DNA of 64,000 bases, from assembly GCA_001051155.2 (NCBI GenBank), contig JYIP02000003.1, positions 5,208,001 to 5,272,000 of the forward strand, in the 5' to 3' direction. Of the stretch, positions 22,846 to 34,002 are shown piece after piece. Under the pieces are notes generated by a model. It did no database searches. It saw only the letters and a program-made list of their open reading frames with translations, and had not been told where the DNA came from. How positions within the stretch are numbered: the first letter of the stretch is position 1; every line of letters begins with the position of its first letter. The stretch is from Chrysoporthe austroafricana. Lineage: Eukaryota; Ascomycota; Sordariomycetes; Diaporthales; Cryphonectriaceae. Made by a program: the position numbers and the translations under genes.

Positions 22846-24461
22846 ATGGCAAAAGAGAAGTACGATGTGATAATCATCGGCGCCGGCGCATCGGGCATTA
22901 ATGCAGCCTACAAAGTCCAGACAGAGATGCCAGGCGCCCGCTTCACAGTGCTTGAGACTCGAGAGACTGTTGGAGGAACCTGGAATTTCTTCAAATATCC
23001 CGGCCTCCGATCAGACTCGTACCTTACCAGCTTTGGGTTCAGGTGGCGGCCTTGGAGCGAGGAGAAGGAGATCGCAGACGGTCCGATGATCCAGCAATAT
23101 CTCGAGGACTCAGTCGCCTGGGCTGGTATTGATAAGCATATAGAGTTCAGGCATAAGGTGACTGCTGCCCACTGGTCGACACCCGAGAGCAAGTGGACCG
23201 TCGAGGTTGACGTGGACGGTGGTAAATGCAAAAAAATACTCGAGTCGGCATTTGTGCTCGCATGCAGCGGCTACTACGACTACCAGGCACCTCTTCAGGC
23301 AGAGATTCCTGGGATCTCGGATTTCAAGGGCCAGGTCGTCCACCCCCAGTTCTGGCCTGAACACCTTGACTACTCTAACAAACGGGTTGCCATCATCGGC
23401 TCCGGCGCCACAACCATTACCATATTACCAGTCATAGCGAAAACGGCCGCCCAGGTAACAATGCTTCAGAGAAGTCCAGGCTACGTTTTGCCCTTGCCGT
23501 CTGCTCCGAGCCACATCTTCGCCCTGCACAGATGCCTTCCAAAACGGTTCGCCGACAATATCAATTTCTGGAAAGACGTCCTCTTCCAGTCATTTGTCAA
23601 GATGTTCTGCTTCACATTCCCCAACCTTGCCCGGAAGGTGCTCATACGGAAAATGGCGGAACAGCTCAAGGGTTCAGGCATCCCGGTCGATCCTCACTTC
23701 ACTCCTCGGTACAACCCCTGGACTCAGCGGCTCTGCATCTGTCCGGATGGTGACTTCTACGATGCTCTTAAGCAGCCGAATACAGATGTCATGACGGATC
23801 ATATAGAAACGGTCACGGCGTCTGGAATTGTGACAAAATCAGGGAAGACCATCAACACCGACATCATCGTCACAGCTACCGGTCTTCAAATTCTCATCTT
23901 GGGCGGCATGGATGTCACTGTAGATGGTCAAAGAATCAAACTTGCAGAGAGATTTGCATGGCGCAATTTCATGCTTGAGGGCGTTCCGAATAGTATGTAC
24001 CCCTGAGCCTCAACCCCTCACTATTTTGACGCCTGTGTCAGCTGACGATGTACTTTCAAGTGGCCCTGGTTATCGGCTATACAGACATGTCTTGGACTCT
24101 CGGCAGTGACGCATGCCTGCGGCTGATGATGCGTGTCATAAAGCACATGAGGATAATTGGTGCCGCAGCCGTGAAGCCTGTAGTACAGAACCGAGAGGCT
24201 ATGGATGCCGAACCGATTATCAGCATGAAGTCAACATATTTCTTGATGGCGAACGACAGGTTGCCGAGAAAGGCCGACATCGACCCATGGGACGAGAGGA
24301 AGGGCTATATACCCGAGTACTGGCTTGCAAAATTTGGGTCCACGAGGACGATCACAAAAGGTCTGGAGTTCATAGTGCCTGGCCAGGCCCAGGATGGCCA
24401 GACGACGCAAGCGAAGGGAAATAGTTTTGCAAATGGCAAGGCAAACTGGAAAGCGGGCTAA
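22846..24461 (+). CDS. Flavin-dependent monooxygenase, Baeyer-Villiger type, 515 aa
   Basis: Two exons, 22,846-23,992 and 24,061-24,461, with a 68-nt intron (GTATGT...TTCAAG, CTGAC branch). The junction reads GVPN|MALVIGYTD, the expected family continuation. The FAD Rossmann motif GAGASG is at residues 12-17 and VGGTWNFFKYPGLRSD follows. The fingerprint FxGxxxHxxxW is intact as FKGQVVHPQFW (residues 160-170), then the NADPH Rossmann motif IIGSGAT and ATGLQ. It should insert oxygen into a ketone or oxidise a heteroatom using NADPH and O2. No signal peptide, so probably cytosolic. The MFS gene downstream is convergent with it. Substrate unknown. Confidence 0.93.
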
Positions 24462-25017
24462 ATGCAGCCAAATTATGTTGGCTTATCTCGACCTAAGTCC
24501 AGAATAGTGACACTAGTTAGTTGGCGATGTTCAATTGAGACTTGCCTAATGTGCACAGATACACTAAGTGCCTGTTTTAACATTGTTATCGTAGATTTCA
24601 ACCTTCATTGTCGCGATCACTGTAGTGCGGGAGAAACTACGCATCAGCGACTAGGTCTCCGCCTCAGGTTGTGAAGTCTGCTCAAATTTGAAGTGCGGGA
24701 AACCCATTAAGATCCGTGTCTCCATTGCGCGTCGGAAATGTATTTCCGAAATACTTGTATCTGATCATTATATGTCTGACTATTCATGAGAGGGATAAAC
24801 GATGTAGCTCCTTAATTCTGTACGAACCACGAATTTCTGTACCCACCGTCAGCATTTTGTACCAACCATGAGCTGGGACCTCATTCGTTCGCTCAACATA
24901 ATCGTCTTGACGCGCTGTGTACTTGACATTGTTGGCACACTAATAACAGCTCGAGTCATACTGTTAGACCACAAGTTCTTATTGTGCAAACCCTGAGCCT
25001 ATCATTCAAGCTCAGCA
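24462..25017. other. Convergent intergenic region
   Basis: The 3' sides of the monooxygenase and the MFS transporter face each other here. No gene, RNA or repeat is seen. Confidence 0.5.
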
Positions 25018-27179
25018 CTATACCTCCTCTTTCACCATACTCGTACCAAGTTCCCTCCGTTTCTCATTTCCCACACCTCCATCCCTCCTTTTCTTCTCCC
25101 CATCCTCGTCCGTCAGTATTGTCTCTCTCCTCCCTTCCTGTCGTCTCTGCTCCTTCACCTTTCTGTCCAGGTCCTCCTTACCCTTCCTGAGTTCAATGCA
25201 AAACTTCGAACCCGCCCTCAACCTCTCGCCCTTCCAGATGAAGGCAAACGGAATGGCGCACATCAGACAGCTCAGCGCGCCGAGGAGACTACACGCGCCA
25301 TCGATACCGAGCCGATCAAACATGGGCTTCGAGGCGAAGGGGAGTACAGTCGCGAGGAGGGATCTTGAGCATGATGCAGCCGCGTTGGCGGATGCGGCGT
25401 AGATCTCGTACGCATCAGTCAGGTAATTAAGCTATGGTAAGGTTATAGTAGTTAGCAATATGACATATACGGAGACCAATGGATGTGGGATGACAATTAA
25501 ATATGAGACTCTCGAGTTTGACGTACCAGTGCCATGAAGATTAACTGAAATCCCATGCCAAAAGGGATCCCACTCAACATCGGCACGAAGAATGGCACGC
25601 CTTCCCTCGCCGTCCAGCCCAGCCAGAAGAGCGAGACCACAAATAGCGGGCCCCCGATACACGCCAGCGGCAGCCGCCTATATTCCTCACGCCTCGTCCA
25701 TGGCCTGTCCTCCGCCAGCGCCTTCCTGAGATACGCGTCCCACCCGAAGAAGACAGGGAGCGCACAGAGCGCCCCGGCCCCGATGGGCAGGAAACACAGG
25801 CCCTCGACGCCGGGGGACAGGCTGTACAGGTCCTCGTAGACGATCGGGAACGCCTGGAAGGTCATATAGAAGATGGCATAGCACAGCGCGAGGTAGACAC
25901 AGGTCGCCGACACGATGAGCTCGGTGAAGAGCATGCGGATTGGGCGCGTTAGCACACGCGCCGCGAGCTGGCCGAGGTCGAGATGCTCGAGCTCGTGTGG
26001 GGCGATAACGGCCGAGTTGGGATCGCGGCGGCGGAGCTGGCGGGCACGCCGGACGAGGATGATGGGGCCAGAGGTCTCGGGAAGGAAGAGCAGTGGGATA
26101 AGGGATACGCCGGCGTAGATTAGGTCGATCCAGAAGGCCCACCGCCAGCCGATGGTGGGGGAGCAGTAGCCGGAGATGATCGGCGCGAGGAGAGGGCCGA
26201 AGACGGTTGTCTAGGGTAGTTTTCTTAGCGGGGGCTCGATAATTGGACACGATCAGAGATGGAAGGGTGGAAGGATCGAACAGTGGGCTCACCGCCATGA
26301 AAGCGGCCATAGCTCTGCCTCTGGCCTGAGGTTCGCCATACATGTCCGCCATGATGCCAGTGACAACCGCGATAGGAGCACTGGCAAATGCACCTACGAA
26401 GAGGCGGAAGACGAGAAAGGACGGCCAATTTGGTGCCAGGGCACAGGCCAGAGTCCAGAAACAGAATATGACGAATGTTGCTATCGTGAACAACTTCCGA
26501 CCGAATTGCTCGCTCAGAGGCGCCCACATGATTGGGCCTGGAGGACAAAGTTAATGGCAGAGCTTCGAGGCTGGTGCCGATGATCTCGAGGCTTACCGAA
26601 AATGTAACCTATCGCGGATATACTGTTAACGAATATGACTGAAGAGATCTCTAGAGCAAAACTAACCGACAAGAAACATGGAGATGGGCAAGGCCTGCTG
26701 CAACTCCGAGGTTATGTGCCACTCCTCCATCATGTAGGGAATGGCATTGCTAGGCAGGGAACTCGCCATAGTGCTGTTCACGACTGTTGTCATCGTGGTC
26801 ACTAAGATGGCGGTTTTCTTGCGCTATCCTGACATCAGTCTCTTATGCGCAAGATACAGCGAGCATCACCTACGTTGGTCCAATTGTATGGATTGCCGGG
26901 GTCGTCTGGTTCAAAAGTGACGAACTTCCGATGCTCCTCCGAGGACGTTGTGCCGGCCCCGTCATCGGCAACATTGTCGTCTCGGGCCTCCTCGCGGTAC
27001 CGAGTTCTTGCGCCCTGCTCATCGATCTGGCTGATCCGGCTTATGATGCGTTGCAGACGGCTTTCGCCTTTCCTGTCGTCAGTCAAGTTCGTGTAGCAAA
27101 ATGCAGAGCTAATCGACCCACAGCTATGTTGGGGCTCAAGGGCCGCCCCAGGACCCTTTGAGTCGTCGGTCTCAAACAT
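25018..27179 (-). CDS. MFS drug:H+ antiporter (DHA1-like), 605 aa, six exons
   Basis: Exons on the minus strand: 27,179-26,874; 26,823-26,667; 26,608-26,597 (12 nt); 26,537-26,293; 26,210-25,527; 25,431-25,018. All introns are GT-AG and 50-95 nt, and phases agree throughout. The cytosolic N-terminus ends in FEPDDPGNPYNWTN, a hallmark of fungal DHA1 transporters. TM1 starts KKTAILVTTM, and the motif A region is APLSEQFGRK. The microexon supplies the middle of FLVGYIFGPIMWAPLSE. The second half has the long central loop, RPIRMLFTELIV, and LLNYLTDAYEIYAASANAA in the last helices. The C-terminal tail is unusually long and charged. Likely exports small molecules across the plasma membrane; the neighbouring monooxygenase suggests detoxification or metabolite export (inference). 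Confidence 0.9.
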
Positions 27180-28136
27180 TGGAAGGACCTGCGGCGCACC
27201 GGAGGCAGGAATGTTTGAGAAGATGCCGCTCGGATATTATGACACAATAACAAGCTTGGGACAAATGAGCGTTGGTGATATTCTCGCTCCTGGGACATTG
27301 GGGAGTCATGTATTGAGAGTATGTGATGTTGCAACCCAAATGCACAAGGCCAATTTGGGTGGCAGGAACATGCATGAGAGGACAGGAACGCATATTCCGA
27401 CAAAACACAGTCTGGCAGCGACACTTTAAAGTTGGCCCCTGCCGTGAGCCGTACATCGGGGCCCGCATACTACCGATACTATGCACATCTCCAGTCATCT
27501 TCAGAGGGCGGGCTCGCGTTGGACCATGGCCAGCGAGACTGGAGCCCGGGCACAAGAACACAAAATATGGTTATTACCGTGGACAAGCGAGCAAACCGAG
27601 CAGACTTGATTGGGCGAGCGAAGTGATCGGAACCAGAGACGACGCCCTTAGCTTGTCATTAGCTGCATGGACCCCGTCGACGTCGGCGCGCGATTGAGCA
27701 CCAAGAAGCGTTTCAAAAAGGGCCATTGGGGTTCGTGGAGAATCCCCAACCCCCTTTCTCGGAAGACACTGGACGACTAGAATATCGGAGGGCGAACAAG
27801 AGCTACCAGGCTGAGTCAGCACCACCTCCCACCTCCGAGTGCCGAATGCAAGACGAAGGGTGCGCCGCGTGTTAGCTCCCACCGCCGGTCCGCGATATCG
27901 GGCTCTGGGGCCACGATCTCGGCCCAAACCTCAGAGCGTGTCTGCTGGAGTCCACCCCGCAGTCCAAGGTCACATGGCATGCAGCTCGATGACGGAGTAA
28001 ATCCCATGAGACTTCATCATCGCGCCCTCGTCGAATCTCTCGAAAACACCGGCGATCCGCCCAACGACGGCGATTGTCTGCTGGCGCCCAGGGGGGGCCA
28101 GTCCGTAAAGATCGAGAGTGTGTGCAGGCCCTTCGC
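27180..28136. other. Intergenic: MFS upstream region and prefoldin 3' side
   Basis: No gene is supported in 957 bp. Overlapping frames on both strands show no recognisable protein and no convincing splice pattern. Composition is normal, without repeat decay. Confidence 0.5.
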
Positions 28137-28740
28137 TTAGGTCTCCAGGTTGATGCTCCGCCCAAAGCGAGCATACAGCTCGACCTTCAACTGCGACATC
28201 TCCTCGCGCGCGGTGTTCAGCTTTTCCTCGATCTGCGATATGTCCTCCTCAATCTTGGTCGTCCCCGTCCCGAGCATCTCCTGAGCCTGGGCCACCGTGA
28301 CGTGGAAGAACGAGTCGCCGATCCTATATCTGTCGGGAGAGAGTCGGATCAGCTGCGGAGTCCCATATCCAAGACATTAGACCCCATGTACTGACGGTAT
28401 CGTGTCGTCCTCGTCTGCCAGCTCCAGCTCCATAGTGATGTCGTCCAGTTCTTCCTTCTCCTTCTGCAACAACCCATCAGCCTTTCCAATCCCTACAGAG
28501 GATGTTACACGGGTGTGTTGCGGTGAGGCGCACATTCTTCAGCTTCAGCTCCTCCTCGTATTTGAGTTCTCGTTGGTGCAGCCGGCTGAACTTGTTGATC
28601 TTGTCTTGGTCTTCTCTCCTGACCTCGACCTCGTCCCCGACGGCCTGCTCGTCCTCCTTCGTCAACTGCGCACTCCGCTGTCAGTACGACTTGGCAAACC
28701 CATCAAGTGCTCAGCTCAGACCCACCATACGCCTCTGCAT
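28137..28740 (-). CDS. GIM3/PFD4: Prefoldin subunit 4, 135 aa
   Basis: Four exons: 28,740-28,726; 28,665-28,534; 28,463-28,396; 28,329-28,137. The first codes only MQRRM. Introns are 60, 70 and 66 nt with GT-AG ends, and the phases close. The protein is a beta-type prefoldin: an N-terminal coiled coil (QDKINKFSRLHQRELKYEEE), the beta hairpin with DDTIPYRIGDSFFHVTVAQA, and a C-terminal coiled coil (KIEEDISQIEEKLNTAREEM), ending in the ARFGRSINLE tail usual for subunit 4. It is part of the hexameric prefoldin chaperone, which hands actin and tubulin to the chaperonin CCT. It is transcribed away from the CENP-W gene. Confidence 0.93.
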
Positions 28741-29102
28741 CTTGTCTGTCGGCGGAGTGCGGTCGTGGGATGACGTTGATGTTGAGGCTTAAGTTGCCGG
28801 AGATAGAGTCTTGGTCTCGAGGTTGGAGCTCTTGGCCCCGAGCCTACAGAAATCTAGGGGCGGACTGCGGGGACGGTGCGGCAGCACAGTGCCGGACGGT
28901 GTCGGGAACGGCCCACTATGACGTTCCAGGGTACCAGGCACGCCAGGCCAGGCACCAGGGTACAGGGTAGTACCAGCAACTCCCCAATTCTCGACACCGA
29001 TTGGGCGACAGAGCCAGTACCCCCCCAAGAAAGTCAACAGTCCAACCTCGAGCTGCACGCGCCGGACCTCGCATCCACCGTCCTCACGTATCATCCGACA
29101 AG
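28741..29102. promoter_or_regulatory. Bidirectional promoter interval, PFD4 and CENP-W
   Basis: Only 362 bp separate the two divergent start codons, so the promoters must overlap or share elements. CT-rich and GA-rich blocks are present but I see no clear TATA box. Confidence 0.6.
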
Positions 29103-29538
29103 ATGGCGCCAGGACAGAAGCTGTACCCACGGGGTACCGTTAAGAAGATCATCAAGGCACACTCCGCCCGCAGCCTCAGCAAGAACGTCGATGTCCTGGT
29201 AAGTCCCCCGCTCACTGCCTCGAGCGCGCGTCGATGCGACACGGGCGCTGAAGTTGTTCTCTTTCGCAGATGTTCCTCGACTACGCCTTGTTCATGCAAA
29301 CGTAAGATCCGCTTCCCAATGTCGCCTCTGCGCAGGCCAACGCTGACAGATGCCCATCAGACTCATCAAGGAGGCGGCGATCGAATCAAAGCAAGGAGGC
29401 GAGAGAGGCATCACAGCCAGGAGCGTCAGGAAGGTCACGGGGGTAAGGAGATGCAGACGTCAATCACCCACACAACCACCGTACATAATGCTGACACTTA
29501 GCCGCGACTAGGATGCACTGGCTAGATTCAAGGGTTGA
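29103..29538 (+). CDS. CENP-W-like histone-fold kinetochore protein, 78 aa
   Basis: Four short exons: 29,103-29,198; 29,270-29,301; 29,361-29,442; 29,512-29,538. Introns of 71, 59 and 69 nt have donors GTAAGT, GTAAGA and GTAAGG and AG acceptors. The spliced protein reads MAPGQKLYPRGTVKKIIKAH at the start, then the histone-fold central helix MFLDYALFMQTLIKEAA, then GERGITARSVRKVT and the end DALARFKG. This matches the fungal CENP-W (S. pombe Wip1) pattern: a lone histone fold that pairs with CENP-T in the inner kinetochore and binds DNA. Length is typical. Read without splicing the gene looks like noise, so automated annotation could miss it. Confidence 0.85.
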
Positions 29539-30434
29539 CGGTTTTCCAGCGGCGAACGGATGACTACTGATTCCACCAGTGCGGGCAGGTGGTCGCGTGC
29601 CAGCCTCGGTTCAACCGCGACGCAGCCCTGACATGCCACCGGGGACTGCATCCTGAGGCTAGACATCCTGCGAGACAGCAAATTGTCAAGGCAACTATGG
29701 CGTCTATGAGCGGCCAGGCAGACCATAGCGGCACGTGAGGCGGCGCATGGAGAGGACGCAGCCTGAGAAGACTCGGCAGGTCGAGGATGTGGTCGGTCAG
29801 AGGCGAGCTGCAGGGCGTAACCCTGAGATAGAGATGCCCGGTAGAGTACGCAGATCGTGTGAAAATCCGTTCAATACGAGGACCACGGTGAAGAGGCATC
29901 CCAAGTGTAGACAGATGCCAAGTCAGTCCGGCCGTGTAGAAGCGCAGCAAGACGTGTTGACTGTGGCGACGTGGGGAGTTACACAGAAGGAAGGCGCCGG
30001 CGCGGGTGCAGGTGCAGGTGCGGTACAGGGGTGGCACAGTCCTCTTAAGTACTAGTACAGTACCCTCTTCGCCTTGCCTGCCTACAACAAAATTTCCCAC
30101 CTCTTGGACCTCACTCTCCTCAGCTGCTGGCCTGCATCTCCACATCCACAGCAACAAATTACGACCACCTACTTGGCAAGACGAGCAGCCGTCCTCACTG
30201 CCACCCTGCAGCCTAAGAAATCTTCCTTCTCACACGACCGAGCATACCCACTCGTGACCTTCGCCGTCTCAAGAAGCTCCCCCGAGCCCTTCATCATCTA
30301 CAGCATACCTCTCGAGACGCACGTCGCTACCTACGACCCACTACCTGCAGAATCAGCTCGACCAGACAACCTCACCAGCGCCTTGCCCGACTGTCGCTGC
30401 ACAACTCTCCTCTTGTCGACCTCGACAGTTCAGA
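29539..30434. other. Intergenic: upstream and likely 5' UTR of the YAG7-like gene
   Basis: No gene is supported. The 300 bp before 30,435 are C/T-rich with CTCTCCT-type runs, as often seen in long 5' leaders of highly expressed fungal genes. A 197-codon frame on the minus strand (29,564-30,157) lacks any protein-like feature and was rejected. Confidence 0.5.
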
Positions 30435-32036
30435 ATGCCTGCCTCCACCGTCCAGAACCCGCCGGCTCAGACCGAGTCCAAGTCGGCCAAGAAGAAGAAG
30501 GCCAAGGCTGCCGCTGCCGCCGCCGCGGAGCGCAACGAGTCTCCCGCCCCGGCAGCATCTTCTGAGAGGGCTGTCTCTGTGGCCGGTGCAAACGAGACCA
30601 CCGAGAACGCCTACATTCGTGACTTGAAGAAGTGCGTCACCTCCTGCTCTTAGCCCTCGACTCACCAACCCTCCCTGCTGACCTAGCTCGGCAGGAACAT
30701 CCGCAACACTAGCAAGAAGATCGTGAGCCTTTCCTGGCGGCTGCCCACCCCCCCCTCCCCGCCATGGCAGCTGAAGGATTCGCCAGCTGACACTTTGACG
30801 ACAGTCCAACGCGTCCAAGACCCAGACCCTGATCAACGAGAACAAGGACAAGTCCATCGACGAACTCATCGCCGCCAAGATCATCAATGCCGACCAGAAG
30901 CGACAGGTTGACAACAAACCAGCACTCGAGGCCGAGCTCACGCGCTACGAGGAGCAGCTTGCCCAGGTCCAGAAACTCGACGACGAGTGGCGTGCCGTCG
31001 CCGCTTCCGCCAAGGCTGATACGGAGAAGGCGTTGACGGACAAGTTTGAGAAGGAGAAGGCTGATGTCGTAGCTGAGGTCAAGAAGCAGGCCGAGGCTGA
31101 TCTCAAGAAGGCAGTTGAGGATGGATTTCTGGTAGTCTCCCAGTTCCTACGTCTTGTTGCACACAGACGCGGCGAGGCTCCTGGCTCCGAGGAGGAGCTG
31201 GATAAGGCCAACGAGGGTATTCTAGCCAGTGTCTACGGCGGCGACGCGGCAGCTGTGGCTTCTATGGTCAAACTCTACCACGGCACTGATGACACCACTA
31301 CCAGCGTGGCCGGCGAGGCTCTACAGGTCACTTGTGAGTTCCAGGGGTCATTTTGCACCACGTAATGATCCAAACGTACTGAACTGTTACAGTTGCCACC
31401 GTCAAGGAGCAGGTCACCGCCTCCGCTGCCGCCCCCAACCCGACTGAGCTCCCTGCAGGCGAGCCAGAAGCCGAATCCATCCCTGTTGAATCGTCTCACC
31501 TGGTCCAGACCGACCCGACCGTCGCGAACGCTGGTCTCACCGAGATCGATGCTGGTACCGATATTGCTCTGACAAATGGCCACGTTCACGAAACATCTGC
31601 GGAGGGCGAGACCTCGATCCCTAATACGGATGTAGATGACGGGGCGGCCAACGCCGCGGCGGAGAACCAATGGGATGCGGGTAACGACCTGGCCGCTTCT
31701 CAGGAGTGGGTCGAGGTCCAGAAGCCTGCCGAGACGCCCCAGACTGAGACTGCTTCCAACGCTGCTCAGGCGGCTCCCAGCTCTCAGTCTTGGGCCGACG
31801 ATCACCCTGAGCCCTCAACTTCTACCTCCCCTATCGATCCCAACGACGGATTCCAGTCCGTGCAGCGCAATCGTGGCCGTGGAGATCGTGAGGGAGGGTC
31901 CCGTGGTGGACGTGGAGGTCACCACCGTGGACGTGGTGGATTCCGAGGCGATGGCCACCGCGGCCGTGGTCGTGGCGGATCCCGAGGTGGAAACCGAGGC
32001 GGCTTCCGCCGCGAGGACAATGCGAGCTCGTCATAG
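30435..32036 (+). CDS. YAG7-like RGG-repeat protein, 465 aa
   Basis: Four exons: 30,435-30,631; 30,695-30,722 (28 nt); 30,805-31,333; 31,393-32,036. Introns are 63, 82 and 59 nt with GT-AG ends and consistent phases; junctions read DLKK|NIRN, SKKI|SNAS and QVT|FATVKEQ. An N-terminal Lys/Ala low-complexity segment (SAKKKKAKAAAAAAAERNE) is followed by ENAYIRDLKKNIRNTSKK, a long helical region (ALEAELTRYEEQLAQVQ, then KEKADVVAEVKKQAEADLKK), an acidic and Ser/Thr-rich linker, and about 50 residues of RGG/RGR repeats near the end. The layout matches fungal YAG7-type proteins; RGG tails usually bind RNA. The exact role is not known to me. Confidence 0.82.
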
Positions 32037-33017
32037 GGGACACCGTGCATATACCGCCACCGGTGTCGTCACCTGCGGCGCGGACCAAAGAGTGTCGGCT
32101 GCGGATCTCCGTGCCGCCACAGCTACCGCCCCCGCGTGCAACACCAACCGGTACCATCGTGGCTTCCCAGTCGTTCCCTTCACGAAGTCACGTTACCAAC
32201 ACATTCTGCGTCTACTTACTCTATCCCGCCACCTACTGATTTTGTCGAGATAGTAGATACCGAATGGCTCTTTTCAACGTTGTGCCAGGAGGGCTGGTAG
32301 GCTACCTCAAATTACTTAAACACTAGTCGTGATGGTTATGGAAAATGAGGAATGGGAAGGTCATCTTCACCAACTATCCGCATCAGTATGGTCTGTTCAG
32401 GTCTTCTTGGTCTGCATCGCAATGGACGGCCAAGGCACCGGCTGCATTTTGGGATTCTCGTTATGCTCCTGTCTGTTCTGTGACATTTCAAGGTCGTCAA
32501 GGTACACCCCATCAATACCCAGGCGAATTCTGAATTGGTAAGCTCTTAAATGCATAGCCCCTAGCGAAGCATCATTGTGTGGCATTTTCGACATCCATGA
32601 TGATGAATGATATGGCACGTGGGATTGGCACATGGAATTGGTTCGCTTGCAGGACTCTGGCATACATAAACGTCAATCCGGAGGCAAGCACTCCGTGCTT
32701 AATACCATTCAATATCCTGCTTTACGTTGTGCCCTTGCACGCCCAGCAGCAAGTCTCGTGTTGAAAGTGGTAATTGGATTGTGATAGTACGTCGCGTCTG
32801 CACACGTTCGTCGCCACATGTTCACATGATGTTGATTGACGCGTGTCCCAGACGGGAAGGGCAGCTCTCGTACTGCTTACTCTCTCGTTTCGCATACGGC
32901 GACGCTTCAATGAGCAGCACAAAGCCAAACCTACTGTTCTGAAATTGATGTCTAGGTACCGGGTATCATCACTATTTCACACCCCGAACGCTTTTTCCCC
33001 TGCTGCATATTCCCTCC
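32037..33017. other. Intergenic between convergent YAG7-like and ankyrin genes
   Basis: About 980 bp with short frames on both strands and no recognisable protein, tRNA or repeat. The part next to 32,036 is probably the 3' UTR of the YAG7-like gene. Confidence 0.5.
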
Positions 33018-34002
33018 TTACCGGAGCGAACGGTTTAGAAAGAATGCGTGAACCTCATCAACTTCCTGAAGCTGTGCGAGCTCCCACGCTGTGAGGCCAT
33101 GCACGTTGCGACCATTCTCATGCGCGCCGGCGTCCAACAGGGCTTCCACGATATTGACAACATATGTCTGTTTCTCTGGCTCAGTCCTCACGGCTGAATG
33201 CAGAACGGTATCGCCCCTGTAGTTGTACAGGTTCGGATTAGCCCCATTCTCGAGGAGAAGCTTCACCATATCGAAGTTCCCCGCCTGAACTGCACAGTGC
33301 AGGACGGCATCGCCGTTGCCGTTCTGCACGTTAACGTCGGCCCGAGCACGGACCAGGGCGGCGACCATATCTACGTCCCCAGCGTGGACAGCCATGTGGA
33401 TGGCACGATTGCCGTTCATGGAGACATGGTCGATCCCGGCACGCCTACTGCTGAGCACGAACTGGATGATCCTGGCGTATATAATCTTTTTATTCTTACC
33501 GACGGCGGTGTATCGATCTATTGCAATCATCAGGGGAGTGAGATTTGAGTGATTGGGGACGTCGGTGCTTGCACCGTGGTTGGCGAGAACCCTGAGGTAC
33601 CCAAGGTGACCGTTTCGAACAGCCTCGTGGACACAGGTGTCGCCTTCTCTATTGTAGCTGTTGACATATTGTAGACGGTTGGCATTGGCGCCAGCCCAGA
33701 CCTCGCCCTTGAGCATGAGATTGGCAAGCTCTACATGGGAAGTTGTTAATAAATGGTGAGAGGTTGTGGACTGGTACGAAGCTATGGGCCGCTGGATACT
33801 CACCAATGTGACCAAGCCTGGCGGCTTTGAGGAGAGCGGTGTTGCCTTTATTGTCAACCATGTCGACGAGAATGAAGCCTTTGGTTGTGTGATTTGCCTC
33901 AGCGATGGTCTGAAGCATGGTCTCAACCAACTCTTTGTTGCCATTCTCGGCTGCCCGCAGGAAGAGCTGAACATTGTCGGGATTGATGCGAGCGGCAGTC
34001 AT
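33018..34002 (-). CDS. Ankyrin-repeat protein, 303 aa
   Basis: Two exons, 34,002-33,804 and 33,730-33,018, joined across a 73-nt intron (GTGAGT...TGTAG); the junction reads RLGHI|ELANLMLKGE. About six ankyrin repeats follow one another: NGNKELVETMLQ, KGNTALLKAARLGHIELANL, REGDTCVHEAVRNGHLGYLR, MNGNRAIHMAVHAGDVDMVA, NGDAVLHCAVQAGNFDMVKL and RGDTVLHSAVRTEPEKQTYV, ending with NVHGLTAWELAQLQ. No other domain, signal or membrane segment is present, so it is a small cytosolic or nuclear protein-binding scaffold. It is the last intact gene before the right-hand desert, with its start about 530 bp from the Fot-like copy. Confidence 0.9.

Noticed and set aside
25687..26529. 280-codon single frame over the MFS gene
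   Set aside because: After about residue 84 it runs through an intron and then reads the next exon in the wrong frame (Arg/Pro-rich). The spliced model gives a normal transporter.
29564..30157. 197-codon minus-strand frame upstream of the YAG7-like gene
   Set aside because: Arg/Cys/Leu-rich composition typical of a non-coding strand, no domain, and it overlaps the likely 5' leader of the YAG7-like gene.
31636..32253. 205-codon plus frame over the end of the YAG7-like gene
   Set aside because: Out of frame with the spliced exon, which continues cleanly to the stop at 32,034-32,036 through RGG repeats.
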